In this document: positions 17,644-26,317 of the stretch, piece after piece
How the letters are laid out: every line of letters begins with the position of its first letter
How positions within the stretch are numbered: position 1 is the stretch's first letter
Assembly: GCF_025562715.2 (NCBI RefSeq)
Contig: NZ_JAPFCC010000001.1
Coordinates: 372,001 to 436,000, forward strand
DNA: 64,000 bases
Direction: 5' to 3'
Origin: Endozoicomonas gorgoniicola
Lineage (GTDB): Bacteria > Pseudomonadota > Gammaproteobacteria > Pseudomonadales > Endozoicomonadaceae
The notes under the pieces: generated by a model
The model's database searches: none
What the model was told of the DNA's origin: nothing
Seen by the model: only the letters and a program-made list of their open reading frames with translations
Made by a program: the position numbers and the translations under genes

Positions 17644-17796
17644 CTAGTCTCCAAAATTTTTTATAAATATTTCTGGTTTAATATCCTTAAATCCTTTTAC
17701 ACCTATTTTGGCATTAACCAGGTTATGGTCAGTATCCCCCTGTGTCAGCGTTGATGACAAGCCCATATCCAGAAGCTGCATCCAACCCTGTACCAT
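17644..17796 (-). other. Small frame (about 50 codons) ending at the ATP-grasp start
   Basis: A minus-strand frame from ATG 17796 stops with TAG at 17644, directly abutting the ATG of the ATP-grasp gene (TAGATG). The translation includes QLLDMGLSSTLTQGDTDHN and KIGVKGFKDIKP and looks protein-like. I recognise no family. There is no good ribosome site before ATG 17796. It may be the C-terminal stump of a deleted gene whose stop still couples to the next gene, or a small real gene. Confidence 0.35.
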
Positions 17797-17898
17797 GGAA
17801 AAAAACTAACTAAACCATAGGCTTATTTTCCAAGATAAGAAAGATAGTCAGGTACAATGACAATACCGATAAAGGCTACATAAAGGCGCCGGATATAA

Positions 17899-18399
17899 TT
17901 AGCAATGACATTTTTTTTCAGATTCATGATTAACCTTATATTCCATTTGATATGTTAATTGCATTTCAGTACTGCTGTTTAACCTCGTAGTTTTACCTGT
18001 TAAATAGAAATCGTTCTGCTCATACCAGTTCATTAATTTTTCACTATATGTTTCTAGTTTTATTTTTAAAAAACCATTTTTCCTACAGTAATCTTTAACT
18101 GCTGCCAGTAATGAAGCTCCTATTCCTTTTTTTCTAAAATCAGGATATGTTACAACCAGTGTGATGAAAGCTGCGCTTTTTTTAGGATCATTCGCATAAA
18201 AAATAATGACACCTGCTGTACTATCTTCAACAAGATATTCAAAAACACAAGCATTTTTATGCCATTTAGCTGCAAGCTCATTCAGGTCTAAATCAACTAA
18301 AATATTTTGAAGCTCGTCTTTGCTGTCTTTTAATAAAGACTCAAGCTTATCTTTCGAGTGCTGGCCTGCTAAGTATGATTCTACACATTCATTTTTCAT
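17899..18399 (-). CDS. GNAT-family N-acetyltransferase
   Basis: A 166-residue acetyl-CoA-dependent acyltransferase. The acetyl-CoA-binding motif A is seen as FRKKGIGASLLAAVKDYC (R-x-x-G-x-G/A), preceded by ITLVVTYPDF, with the C-terminal NWYEQNDFY segment usual for motif B. Its ATG overlaps the stop of the wbqC-like gene (TAATG). Relatives in sugar clusters acetylate 4-amino sugars. Together with WbqC and the ATP-grasp protein it is a candidate for decorating the dTDP-amino sugar made by the DegT enzyme. The acceptor is inferred from context only. Confidence 0.82.
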   Translation of the reverse strand: MKNECVESYLAGQHSKDKLESLLKDSKDELQNILVDLDLNELAAKWHKNACVFEYLVEDSTAGVIIFYANDPKKSAAFITLVVTYPDFRKKGIGASLLAAVKDYCRKNGFLKIKLETYSEKLMNWYEQNDFYLTGKTTRLNSSTEMQLTYQMEYKVNHESEKKCHC

Positions 18400-19103
18400 T
18401 AGAGAAGCTCATACTCTGTCAAGTATTCTTTTGTTCCAGCAATGCCACAATTAAAAAGCATATCAATTATTGATAGATAGGGTACAAACTTATTCTTACC
18501 AAGCTGACTATATTCAATAGGCTTTGCTCTGATAAAACTTAGTTCAACACTGCTATCTTCAAAATATTCCTTATCGTATATTTCTGCACCACCAATTGGG
18601 TTAGTATAAGCGTTAGCATTTACCATCTTACAAATATCAAGAACACTTTTCTGACCAGATAAATTCATGTTTCTTTTTAAAGATGACGAGAACGTTATTT
18701 TTGTATCTATATCTAACAACTCACAAACTTTAGTAATACTGTTATGTAGGTATTCAACCATGTCACTCGATTGAAATAATACTATTTTTTCAAAAAAATC
18801 AATCAACTCAGCATAATCACTTTTTAAATAATTTTGCTTAAGTGATTTAATAAATTTATCTGCTTCTTTCTTGTGCCACTGCGGCTGTATTTTCTTATCA
18901 AGCATATGATCTTTCATTGATCCCTTAGATACAGGGATAGTGAAAAATGTTGGCTTTCTGTTATTTAAGTATCGGTTTCGATTAACCCAACCTTGCTTAA
19001 TATATTGAACATCGTCGTATATAATGAAATGATCAACTAAGTTTATTAGCTGCCAGTAACCAATATAAGGTAAGAAATATGGCTGCATCAGGCCTAAACG
19101 CAT
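18399..19103 (-). CDS. wbqC: WbqC-like family protein
   Basis: A 234-residue protein of the WbqC family (PF08889), found in O-antigen and capsule clusters near dTDP-amino-sugar genes. The hallmark N-terminus is MRLGLMQPYFLPYIGYWQLI followed by DHFIIYDDVQYIKQGWVNRN. Later come PIGGAEIYDKEYF and LSIIDMLFNCG, also typical of the family. Length is normal. The biochemical step is not firmly known to me; members are thought to act in N-acyl amino-sugar formation. It is translationally coupled to the GNAT gene downstream and perhaps to a small frame upstream. Confidence 0.9.
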   Translation of the reverse strand: MRLGLMQPYFLPYIGYWQLINLVDHFIIYDDVQYIKQGWVNRNRYLNNRKPTFFTIPVSKGSMKDHMLDKKIQPQWHKKEADKFIKSLKQNYLKSDYAELIDFFEKIVLFQSSDMVEYLHNSITKVCELLDIDTKITFSSSLKRNMNLSGQKSVLDICKMVNANAYTNPIGGAEIYDKEYFEDSSVELSFIRAKPIEYSQLGKNKFVPYLSIIDMLFNCGIAGTKEYLTEYELL

Positions 19104-19195
19104 AGAGTTACCTTTAATTTTATTGCAAATTCAAACAAGCTTTTTATGTCATCAATAGTTTCATCATCAAAGTTATTCATTATTTTAAATTGCAT
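19094..19195 (-). other. 33-codon leader-like small frame overlapping the wbqC start
   Basis: The frame runs from ATG 19195 to a TAG that lies inside the first codons of wbqC (overlap about 10 bases). It has a good ribosome site (TGAGG, eight bases upstream). The peptide is acidic then hydrophobic: MNNFDDETIDDIKSLFEFAI. It may couple translation into wbqC or be the end of a lost acyl-carrier-like gene. No family recognised. Confidence 0.35.
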
Positions 19196-19305
19196 ACAGA
19201 AAACCTCATGTTTTTCATAGAATCATAATGTTCTACTAATTCTAAAATTTTGCATAAAGGTATGCAGTGATCAATTCAAGCTTGGGAGCTACACAAAGAC
19301 TGTTT

Positions 19306-20748
19306 CTAAGCAGTTTTGTAATCAGAAAAAACTCGATGTACCACTTCCCGATACTCATCCTTACAAAAACGTTTCACACTCACCACATAAACACCAAACC
19401 CTGCCAAACCGCCTAAAACAATTTGCAACAAAGGCTCCGAAACATTTACCAGCACCATCCACCCCGCAAGACTCGCCAGCACCGTTCCTGCTGCCACCGG
19501 CAATAACAGCTGTATCTGCTTTTTCGTGGTTAATCCCAACAGTTTTCCGGTGTAATGGGTATTCACAAACAGTGCCATAAAAGAATTAACGACCATCCCC
19601 AAACACATCGCCATCACGCCCTGTGGCACTGTGATAAACAACGTGATCGTAGTAATGGTTTTCTTAATAACTTCCAGCTTTAAAAACCAGTCCGATCTTC
19701 CTTTTACCTGCAACAAATTCAGGTTGATAGCGTGAATTGGATACAGCATGGCAGTCAGGCACAACAAACTTAACATCGGTACCGCTGGCAACCATTGATC
19801 GTTCAGCACTACCTGAATCACCGGCTTTGCTAATACCGCCAGCCCAGCCATTAGCGGGAAGATCACCATGGCAGCGTACTTTAAAGCCCTGGCATAAGCC
19901 TGTTCTAACTGTTTATCGTCGTTTTTTATCTGGCTCATTAACGGGAAATTGACCCGTTGTATGATCTGGGTAATGTTCAGCGCAGGCAGTTCAGATAATT
20001 GCTTAGCTTTTGTGAAATAACCCAGTTGGCTGGCAGAAAATTGTTTACCAATAATGATCTGGTAAATGTTTTTGTATAGGGTATCCAACAGTCCGGAAGC
20101 CAGTAGCTTTGAACCAAACCCGAACAATTCTTTAAAGGTTGCCCAGCAAAATGGTTCTACAGGAACCCAGCGAATTAAAACCCACAGCAACAGTGCTACC
20201 AATAAATTCATGGCAACCGTTTGTGCTGCCAGAGCCCATACACCAAACCCTGTGTACGCCATCGCAATGCCCAGTGCACCGCTGACAACCACAGCGATCA
20301 GTGAAATGACGGATTGTTTCTTAAAGTCCAGAGCAATGGTCAGTTTGGCTCTCTGCACAACCGCCAGGGAGCTGAATAATACATTCAGGCCTATGATCTT
20401 TGTCAGGCTTTCCAGTATCGGTTCACCATAAAAGCTCGCAATCAGTGGTGATGCCGCAAACAATAGCCCGTAACATGCAATGCCAACTACCACATTAAAA
20501 TAAAAGGCAGTGGCACATTCTGTTTCGGAGGGTTCTCCTTTGCGTATCAGTGCTGTAGAAAAACCACTGTCGATAAAGGTTTGTGAGATCGCCATAAAAA
20601 TAGCCAGCATTCCCACCAGGCCAAAGTCGCCCGGTGTTAGCTGCCGGGCAATGACGATCATCATCACAAACTGCATACCCTGGGTGAGTATGCGTTCGAT
20701 GGCACTCCATTTTAGCCCTGTTAAGGCTTTGCTCTTTGATTCAGGCAT
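19306..20748 (-). CDS. wzx: Wzx-type polysaccharide flippase
   Basis: A 480-residue MATE/MOP-fold transporter that moves lipid-linked repeat units across the inner membrane. It has 12-14 predicted helices. The N-terminus (GLKWSAIERILTQGMQFVMM, ARQLTPGDFGLVGMLAIFMA) and FIDSGFSTALIRK are typical of the WzxC-like, PF13440 branch. It starts with ATG ten bases after the DegT gene ends. GC content rises here compared with the glycosyltransferase zone, so the left border of the conserved part of the locus lies near 19.3 kb. Confidence 0.9.
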   Translation of the reverse strand: MPESKSKALTGLKWSAIERILTQGMQFVMMIVIARQLTPGDFGLVGMLAIFMAISQTFIDSGFSTALIRKGEPSETECATAFYFNVVVGIACYGLLFAASPLIASFYGEPILESLTKIIGLNVLFSSLAVVQRAKLTIALDFKKQSVISLIAVVVSGALGIAMAYTGFGVWALAAQTVAMNLLVALLLWVLIRWVPVEPFCWATFKELFGFGSKLLASGLLDTLYKNIYQIIIGKQFSASQLGYFTKAKQLSELPALNITQIIQRVNFPLMSQIKNDDKQLEQAYARALKYAAMVIFPLMAGLAVLAKPVIQVVLNDQWLPAVPMLSLLCLTAMLYPIHAINLNLLQVKGRSDWFLKLEVIKKTITTITLFITVPQGVMAMCLGMVVNSFMALFVNTHYTGKLLGLTTKKQIQLLLPVAAGTVLASLAGWMVLVNVSEPLLQIVLGGLAGFGVYVVSVKRFCKDEYREVVHRVFSDYKTA

Positions 20749-20757
20749 TCTTGGTCT

Positions 20758-21846
20758 TTATAGCGTTTGCAGGGCTTTTTTCAGGGCGTTACACACTTGT
20801 TCTAGCTCGCCGCTGGTCAAGTCGTAATAGAGGGGTAAACAGAGTACCCGGTTGGCAAAATCGTCAGCAATGGGGGTGGAATGACGGTTATCACCAAGCG
20901 CTTCAACCTGTGCCAGTGAGGGTGAAAAGTACCTTCTGACAATAATGCCCTGATCCCGTAGTGCCGTGAAAACGGCGGTACACTCTGGCGCACTCTTGAA
21001 AATAATGGGCATATACGCACCATTTTGATTGGTACCTGATCGCCAGCCCGGTAATTCAACGACATTTTTAAGGTTTGCCTGATATTGCCGGTGCAATTGG
21101 CAACGCCGGTCAATAACCTCATCTATTTTATCGAGTACAGTCAGCCCCATAGCGGCATGAACTTCACTCATTTTGGCATTGGTACCGCAATCCACGATTT
21201 TGCCGTTGGAGGTATCTATACCAAAATTAATCATTTTAAACGCTCGCTCATAAGCGTCAGCGTCTTTAAAAATAACCGCGCCACCTTCAACAGTATGGAA
21301 GACCTTAGTGGCGTGGAAGCTCAGTGTTGAAGCATCGCCATAATTCAGAATACTCTGCCCCTGATAGTTAACGCCAAATGCATGGGCAGCGTCGTAAATT
21401 ATTTTAAGCTGATTCTCGCTGGCAATTGCCTCAAAACCCTTAACATCACAGGCATTGCCATACACATGAACCGGCACAATGGCGGAGGTATGGCTGTCTA
21501 TTTGTCCGGCAGCCCGATCAGGGCAGAGGTTCAGGCTGTGTGGGTCGATATCGGCAAATTGCGGAGTAATGCCTTCCCACTTGAGTGAACTGGCGGTGGC
21601 AACAAAGGTGAACGGCGTTGTAATGGCTGAGCCGCTAACATTCAGTGCTTTATACGCTAATTGCAAAGCCAGTGTGCCGTTTGCCACGGGCAAAAGATGT
21701 TTTACGCCAAGATAATCTTCCAGCCGGGCTTTGAGTTCCTGCACCATCGGACCATTGTTGGTCAGCCAGGCTCTGTCATAAATGCCTTCTATATAACGCT
21801 GGTATTTTCCAAGGTCCGGCAGATAAGGTTTATTGACAGGAATCAT
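20758..21846 (-). CDS. DegT/DnrJ/EryC1/StrS sugar aminotransferase (VioA/FdtB-like)
   Basis: A 362-residue PLP enzyme that aminates a nucleotide-4-keto or 3-keto sugar; with RmlA and RmlB beside it, the substrate is most likely dTDP-4-keto-6-deoxyglucose. The catalytic lysine is about residue 181 in SFHATKVFHTVEGG. Substrate/PLP motifs are NGTLALQLA, FTFVATASSLKWEG and VHVYGNACD. I choose ATG 21846 (MIPVNKPYLPDLGKY): it overlaps the rmlA stop (ATGA) and matches the family start, although the frame is open 30 codons further. The product would be a dTDP-amino-dideoxy sugar such as viosamine; 4- versus 3-amination is not determined. Confidence 0.88.
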   Translation of the reverse strand: MIPVNKPYLPDLGKYQRYIEGIYDRAWLTNNGPMVQELKARLEDYLGVKHLLPVANGTLALQLAYKALNVSGSAITTPFTFVATASSLKWEGITPQFADIDPHSLNLCPDRAAGQIDSHTSAIVPVHVYGNACDVKGFEAIASENQLKIIYDAAHAFGVNYQGQSILNYGDASTLSFHATKVFHTVEGGAVIFKDADAYERAFKMINFGIDTSNGKIVDCGTNAKMSEVHAAMGLTVLDKIDEVIDRRCQLHRQYQANLKNVVELPGWRSGTNQNGAYMPIIFKSAPECTAVFTALRDQGIIVRRYFSPSLAQVEALGDNRHSTPIADDFANRVLCLPLYYDLTSGELEQVCNALKKALQTL

Positions 21847-22712
21847 GCTTCTTTCACCAGATTTAACAAGTATTGTCCATAACTGTTTTTCTTTTGCTGT
21901 TCTCCAGCCCGCTGCAACTGTGCCAGCGTTAACCAATTTTGTTTGAAGGCAATTTCTTCCAGACAGGCGATTTTAAATCCCTGTCTGCGTTCAATCGTTT
22001 GCACAAAATGACTGGCTTCCAGCAGCGAGTCGTGCGTTCCGGTGTCCAGCCATGCAAAACCCCGAACCAGACGTTCTACTTGTAAGGTTCCCTGTTCGAG
22101 ATACATTTTGTTCAGGTCGGTAATTTCAAGTTCACCACGGGCAGATGGTTTGACTTCTTTAGCCAGTTCCACCACCTGGTTATCGTAAAAATACAATCCC
22201 GTTACAGCGTAATTGGACTTTGGCTTTTCAGGCTTTTCTTCAATAGACGTGACTTTGCCGGTTTTGTCGTAGGCGACAACACCAAAGCGTTCAGGGTCCA
22301 TTACCTGATAACCAAACAGTGTGGCACCCTTTTCTTTTTTGGCGGCTTCTTTCAGTTTGGGAGAGAAGCCCGGCCCATAAAAGATATTATCTCCCAATAC
22401 CAGTGCTACCCGGTCATTGCCAATAAAGCTGCGACCAATGGTAAAAGCCTGCGCCAGCCCTTTAGGCTCAGGCTGAATGGCGTAGGTCAGGTTAATGCCA
22501 AACCGACTGCCGTCGCCTAATACCGAATAAAAGTGCACCTGATCTTCCGGTGTGGTAATAACCAGAATATCCCGGATACCTGCCAGCATAAGCACCGACA
22601 GCGGGTAATAAATCATCGGTTTGTCGTAAACGGGCAGTAATTGTTTGGATACGCCTTTGGTGACAGGGTGTAGCCGTGTGCCACTACCCCCGGCAAGAAT
22701 GATGCCTTTCAT
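21843..22712 (-). CDS. rmlA: Glucose-1-phosphate thymidylyltransferase
   Basis: A 289-residue enzyme making dTDP-glucose from dTTP and glucose-1-phosphate. The nucleotide-binding signature GIILAGGSGTRLHPVT and SKQLLPVYDKPMIYYPLS are at the N-terminus; VLGDNIFYG, the metal-binding Asp region, is near residue 110. Full length, with a good match to RmlA/RfbA. There is no rmlC or rmlD nearby, so rhamnose is not the obvious product. Instead the dTDP-4-keto sugar probably goes to the aminotransferase. The stop overlaps the aminotransferase start by 4 bp. Confidence 0.95.
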   Translation of the reverse strand: MKGIILAGGSGTRLHPVTKGVSKQLLPVYDKPMIYYPLSVLMLAGIRDILVITTPEDQVHFYSVLGDGSRFGINLTYAIQPEPKGLAQAFTIGRSFIGNDRVALVLGDNIFYGPGFSPKLKEAAKKEKGATLFGYQVMDPERFGVVAYDKTGKVTSIEEKPEKPKSNYAVTGLYFYDNQVVELAKEVKPSARGELEITDLNKMYLEQGTLQVERLVRGFAWLDTGTHDSLLEASHFVQTIERRQGFKIACLEEIAFKQNWLTLAQLQRAGEQQKKNSYGQYLLNLVKEA

Positions 22713-22757
22713 TTGTTTCCTTTAAATTAGCGCATAGCTTCTATAATGCATTCCAAC

Positions 22758-22890
22758 TAAGGGAAGAAGCAGACAAATTTATCCCATCGTCATCCCCGCG
22801 AAGGCGGGGATCCACTGTCGTGGTACTCTCTCCTTTACAAGAGCCGCCTTCGCGGGAATAACGGTATATTTTGTTCTGCCGCGTCCCTAA
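22758..22890 (+). repeat. MITE/REP-like palindromic repeat, copy A
   Basis: A 133-bp element between rmlA and rmlB. The outer ends are inverted (TAAGGGAAGAAGCAGA at the left; the complement of the right end reads TTAGGGACGCGGCAGA). The inner part has the hairpin CCCCGCGAAGGCGGGG and a second arm CCGCCTTCGCGGGAAT. The flanks also pair (ATAATGCA and TGCATTAT). There is no coding capacity. A second copy lies at 25878-25997. Copy A has about 15 extra bases in the middle. Confidence 0.8.
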
Positions 22891-22986
22891 GGGAGTGCAT
22901 TATGAATAACAATTTATATGAAGATTTAAGCGGATCGGTATCAATGCAGGAGTAATTGCCGCAGAGACTATTTTACAAACACAACG

Positions 22987-24054
22987 TTAAGAAGCACCAA
23001 GACGCTCACGCTGGTAGCTGCCATCCTGTACATGTTGGCACCATTCCGGATGAGTCAAATACCATTGAACGGTTTTACGCAATCCCGTTTCAAAGGTTTC
23101 TTCCGGCTTCCAGCCAAGTTCTCTTTCTATTTTGCTGGCGTCAATGGCATAACGCATATCATGGCCGGGGCGATCAGTTACATAAGTGATTAAATCTTTG
23201 TAGCTTATTAAACCTTCTGGTTTTTCAGGCGCCAGTTCGTCCAGCAGCTCACATATGGTATTAACCACCTCTATATTTTTCTTCTCGTTATGCCCGCCAA
23301 TGTTGTAGGTTTCGCCAGTTTTTCCTTCGGTCACTACTTTATAAAGCGCACGGGCATGGTCTTCTACAAACAGCCAGTCCCGAATTTGCTCCCCTTTGCC
23401 GTAGACTGGTAATGGCTTGCCATCCAGTGCGTTCAGAATCATTAAGGGAATCAGTTTTTCCGGAAAATGATAAGGTCCATAGTTATTGGAGCAGTTGGTA
23501 ACGATAACCGGCAAGCCATAGGTTCGGTGCCAGGCTCTTACCAGGTGGTCAGAACCAGCCTTACTGGCAGAGTAAGGGGAACTTGGTGCATAAGACGTTG
23601 TTTCCGTGAACAGGTCATCGGTACTGTCAAGATCACCATAGACTTCATCGGTGGAAATATGATGGAAGCGGAAAGCCTGTTTTTTTGCGGGTTCCAGTGA
23701 TTGCCAGTAATGTCGGGTGACTTCCAAAAGATTGCAGGTGCCGACCACATTCGTCTGAATAAATTCGGCAGGGCCATCAATGGAGCGGTCTACATGGCTC
23801 TCAGCCGCCAGATGCATAATCAGGTCGGGCTGGAATTCATAGAATATGGCATCCATTGCATCAAGGTCAGCAATGTCTGCCTGCACAAAATGGTAGCGTT
23901 CATTCTTTTCAATGGGTGCTAATGACTCAAGGTTTCCCGCATAAGTCAGTTTATCCACATTAATGACTGTGTGATTGGTGTCATTAATAAGGTGTCGAAT
24001 CACAGCAGAGCCAATAAAGCCGGCTCCGCCTGTTACTAAAATACTTTTTGTCAC
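22987..24054 (-). CDS. rmlB: dTDP-glucose 4,6-dehydratase
   Basis: A 355-residue extended short-chain dehydrogenase converting dTDP-glucose to dTDP-4-keto-6-deoxyglucose. The NAD-binding GGAGFIGS is at residues 9-16, the catalytic triad region STDEVYGDL at 134-142, and Y161/K165 in YSASKAGSD. HLAAESHVDRSIDGP is also typical. Full length. It sits between ugd and a MITE copy that separates it from rmlA, which may weaken co-transcription. Confidence 0.96.
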   Translation of the reverse strand: MTKSILVTGGAGFIGSAVIRHLINDTNHTVINVDKLTYAGNLESLAPIEKNERYHFVQADIADLDAMDAIFYEFQPDLIMHLAAESHVDRSIDGPAEFIQTNVVGTCNLLEVTRHYWQSLEPAKKQAFRFHHISTDEVYGDLDSTDDLFTETTSYAPSSPYSASKAGSDHLVRAWHRTYGLPVIVTNCSNNYGPYHFPEKLIPLMILNALDGKPLPVYGKGEQIRDWLFVEDHARALYKVVTEGKTGETYNIGGHNEKKNIEVVNTICELLDELAPEKPEGLISYKDLITYVTDRPGHDMRYAIDASKIERELGWKPEETFETGLRKTVQWYLTHPEWCQHVQDGSYQRERLGAS

Positions 24055-24072
24055 AACTCAATCCCTGACGAT

Positions 24073-25392
24073 TTAACGACCGATACCGGTGTACTCAAAA
24101 CCTTTGCGTTGCAGCAAACCCGGCTCAAACAAATTCCGCCCGTCAAAAATCACAGGCTCATTGAGCAAATCAGCCATTAATTCAAAATCAGGTGCCCAGA
24201 ACTGTTTCCATTCGGTACAAATCACCAGCGCATCTGCCCCTTTAAGTGCAGCCTGTCGTGTACCAAACAACATCAAATCATCACGAACGCCGTAAATGCG
24301 CTGTGCTTCTTCCATCGCTTCCGGATCGTATGCCTGCACTTTGGCACCGGCTTCCCACAGAGATTCCATCAGCACACGACTGGGAGCATCACGCATATCG
24401 TCAGTGTTAGGTTTAAAGGCCAGTCCCCACAGTGCGAAGGTTTTGCCTTCCAGGTCACCCTTGTAATGGCAGCTGATTTTCTCGAACAATACTTCTTTTT
24501 GTTTTGCATTGCGTTTTTCAACGGCTTGCAACATCAGTGGTTCAAAGTCGATTTCTTCTGCAGTTCGCTTAAGAGCCTGCACATCTTTCGGGAAGCAGGA
24601 ACCGCCATAACCGCAACCGGGGTAAATAAAGTGGTAACCGATACGTGGGTCTGAACCAATGCCCTGTCGTACATGCTCTACATCAGCACCCAGCTTATCT
24701 GCCAGCATGGCGATTTCATTCATAAAGCTGATTTTTGTGGCAAGCATGCAATTGGCGGCGTATTTGGTTAATTCTGCACTGCGAATATCCATAAAGATCA
24801 TTCGATCATGGTTACGGTTAAACGGTGCATAAAGTTCACGCATGATGTCGGTTACCTGATCGCTGTTGGTACCAACAACAATCCGGTCAGGCTTCATGCA
24901 GTCATTGACGGCAGCCCCTTCTTTTAAAAATTCAGGATTAGAAGCCACATGGAATGCCGGGCCGATATCCCTGTTATCCAGCACCTCTGAGACTTTGGCT
25001 TTTACTTTATCAGCGGTACCAACCGGAACGGTTGATTTATTGACGATGATCTTTTCATCGTTCATATGAGTGGCAATGGTTTCTGCCACTTTTAAAACAT
25101 ATTGCAAATCTGCGGAGCCATCTTCATCGGGCGGGGTGCCTACGGCTATAAACTGGATTTTGCCGTGTTCAATGCCTTGTTTGGCATCGGTGGTGAATGT
25201 CAGGCGACCCTGGTCGTAGTTTTCTTTGACCAGTGGTTCTAAACCCGGTTCGTAAATTGGGATGATGCCTTGCTTAAGGTTATCTACTTTTTGCTGGTCA
25301 ACATCGACGCATACTACGTTGTGGCCTACTTCGGCCAATACAGCCGCTTGTACCAGGCCTACATACCCAATACCGAAAACGGTAACTTTCAT
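24073..25392 (-). CDS. ugd: UDP-glucose 6-dehydrogenase
   Basis: A 439-residue enzyme oxidising UDP-glucose to UDP-glucuronate, so the polymer probably contains an acidic sugar. The N-terminal NAD site is MKVTVFGIGYVGLVQAAVLA; the catalytic cysteine lies in GCGYGGSCFPKDVQAL. The C-terminal UDP-binding domain includes ALWGLAFKPNTDDMRDAPS. The frame is open upstream, but ATG 25392 has an AAGGA six bases before it and matches the family. Full length. Confidence 0.95.
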   Translation of the reverse strand: MKVTVFGIGYVGLVQAAVLAEVGHNVVCVDVDQQKVDNLKQGIIPIYEPGLEPLVKENYDQGRLTFTTDAKQGIEHGKIQFIAVGTPPDEDGSADLQYVLKVAETIATHMNDEKIIVNKSTVPVGTADKVKAKVSEVLDNRDIGPAFHVASNPEFLKEGAAVNDCMKPDRIVVGTNSDQVTDIMRELYAPFNRNHDRMIFMDIRSAELTKYAANCMLATKISFMNEIAMLADKLGADVEHVRQGIGSDPRIGYHFIYPGCGYGGSCFPKDVQALKRTAEEIDFEPLMLQAVEKRNAKQKEVLFEKISCHYKGDLEGKTFALWGLAFKPNTDDMRDAPSRVLMESLWEAGAKVQAYDPEAMEEAQRIYGVRDDLMLFGTRQAALKGADALVICTEWKQFWAPDFELMADLLNEPVIFDGRNLFEPGLLQRKGFEYTGIGR

Positions 25393-25522
25393 TTTAATTC
25401 CTTTTTTGGAACCACCAGATCTCAAAGCCTGCACCGTTTTAAAAAAACGGTGTGATCTTCGTAATCTCCGTGGTTTAAAAGTCCTTTAAGGACTATCTTG
25501 TGTACTTCTTTAGGGAGGATTT

Positions 25523-25864
25523 ATGAGCCAGAGCCTGTATCACGAACTCAAAAAAATCGGTATAGATGAAGAACTGGCCGGCAAAGTCAGTGCTTCTTTA
25601 GACCCTGAATACAATGCCAGCAAGAAAGATATTCTGGTGATGCAAGAGGCTATCATGCAGGTTCAGCTTCGTCATGATGCTCGTTACCATGAACTCAATA
25701 ACAAGCTGGAAAGCAGTTATCATGAGCTGAGTAGCAAGATTGACCGTGTAGACAGCAATCTTCGAGTTGAGATTGCGGCTATTTCACGGCATTTCTGGAT
25801 TACTTTTGGTGGATTGATTACCACTATTTTGAGCGTGTTTGCTGTGAACTGGTACTTTCATTAA
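25523..25864 (+). CDS. Small coiled-coil protein with a C-terminal membrane anchor
   Basis: A 113-residue protein on the strand opposite to the polysaccharide operon. Residues 1-35 are helical, residues 45-90 form a coiled coil with repeated YHELNNKLESSYHELSSKI units, and a single hydrophobic helix (ITFGGLITTILSVFAVNWY) ends the protein. This layout is like DUF1640/CCDC90-type small membrane proteins. A strong AGGAGG ribosome site precedes the ATG. Its position inside a minus-strand operon, next to a MITE, suggests an inserted accessory gene. Function unknown. Confidence 0.7.
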   Translation: MSQSLYHELKKIGIDEELAGKVSASLDPEYNASKKDILVMQEAIMQVQLRHDARYHELNNKLESSYHELSSKIDRVDSNLRVEIAAISRHFWITFGGLITTILSVFAVNWYFH

Positions 25865-25877
25865 TTTGAATAATCAC

Positions 25878-25997
25878 TAAGGGAAGTAGCAGACAAGTTT
25901 AACCCATCGTCATCCCCGCGAAGGCGGGGAGCCACTGTCGTGGTAGATTCCCGCCTTCGCGGGAATGACGGTATATTCTGTTCTGCCGCTTCCCTAA
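25878..25997 (+). repeat. MITE/REP-like palindromic repeat, copy B
   Basis: A 120-bp element just after the coiled-coil gene, clearly related to copy A (22758-22890), with the same inverted ends (TAAGGGAAGTAGCAGA; right complement TTAGGGAAGCGGCAGA) and the internal CCCCGCGAAGGCGGGG hairpin. The flanks carry GAATA on both sides in inverted sense. It could act as a terminator for the plus-strand gene or stabilise mRNA ends. Confidence 0.8.
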
Positions 25998-26069
25998 ACG
26001 CTATTCACTCACTAACACGATCAATTACCGCACAAACCTATTCACCTGAGAAGCTGATTAACATTTGAG

Positions 26070-26288
26070 TCAGTCAAGATTTTGCAGCTCCTCGTCCAAC
26101 TCTTCAGCAGAGTAGTTCACCACGGTTATACCAAGATGCCCCACGGTCTGGATAAGTTCTTCAAGGCTGCATTCAGCCAGTTTTGCCGCTTTGGGAAGCG
26201 ATAATACCCCTTGCGAAAAAAGGTGTATGGCAAGGTTAATGTTCACTCCCTGCTTAAGCAGGTTTTCGCTGAACGTAATACCAACCAT
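26070..26288 (-). CDS. UPF0175 family protein (antitoxin-like)
   Basis: A 72-residue protein. The core HLFSQGVLSLPKAAKLAECS and a later VVNYSAEELDEEL match the UPF0175 pattern (SxGKAAELAG, then P/D-Y-x-x-E-E-L), a putative DNA-binding antitoxin family often paired with a PIN-domain toxin. No PIN partner is present downstream, where a MITE follows. Upstream there is only a short HEPN-like remnant. The acidic C-terminus fits an antitoxin tail. It is probably an orphan module left in the accessory patch between wzc and ugd. Confidence 0.65.
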   Translation of the reverse strand: MVGITFSENLLKQGVNINLAIHLFSQGVLSLPKAAKLAECSLEELIQTVGHLGITVVNYSAEELDEELQNLD

Positions 26289-26317
26289 AAAAGGGCGATC
26301 CCGTTTAGTAAATATGC

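Noticed and set aside
6540..17750. Shared CCCCCTGTGTCAGC near 6545 and 17735
   Set aside because: A single 14-base match is expected several times by chance in 64 kb; flanks do not align.
22800..25940. Possible CRISPR from repeated GC-rich palindromes
   Set aside because: Only two separated copies, with no regular spacing, spacers or cas genes.
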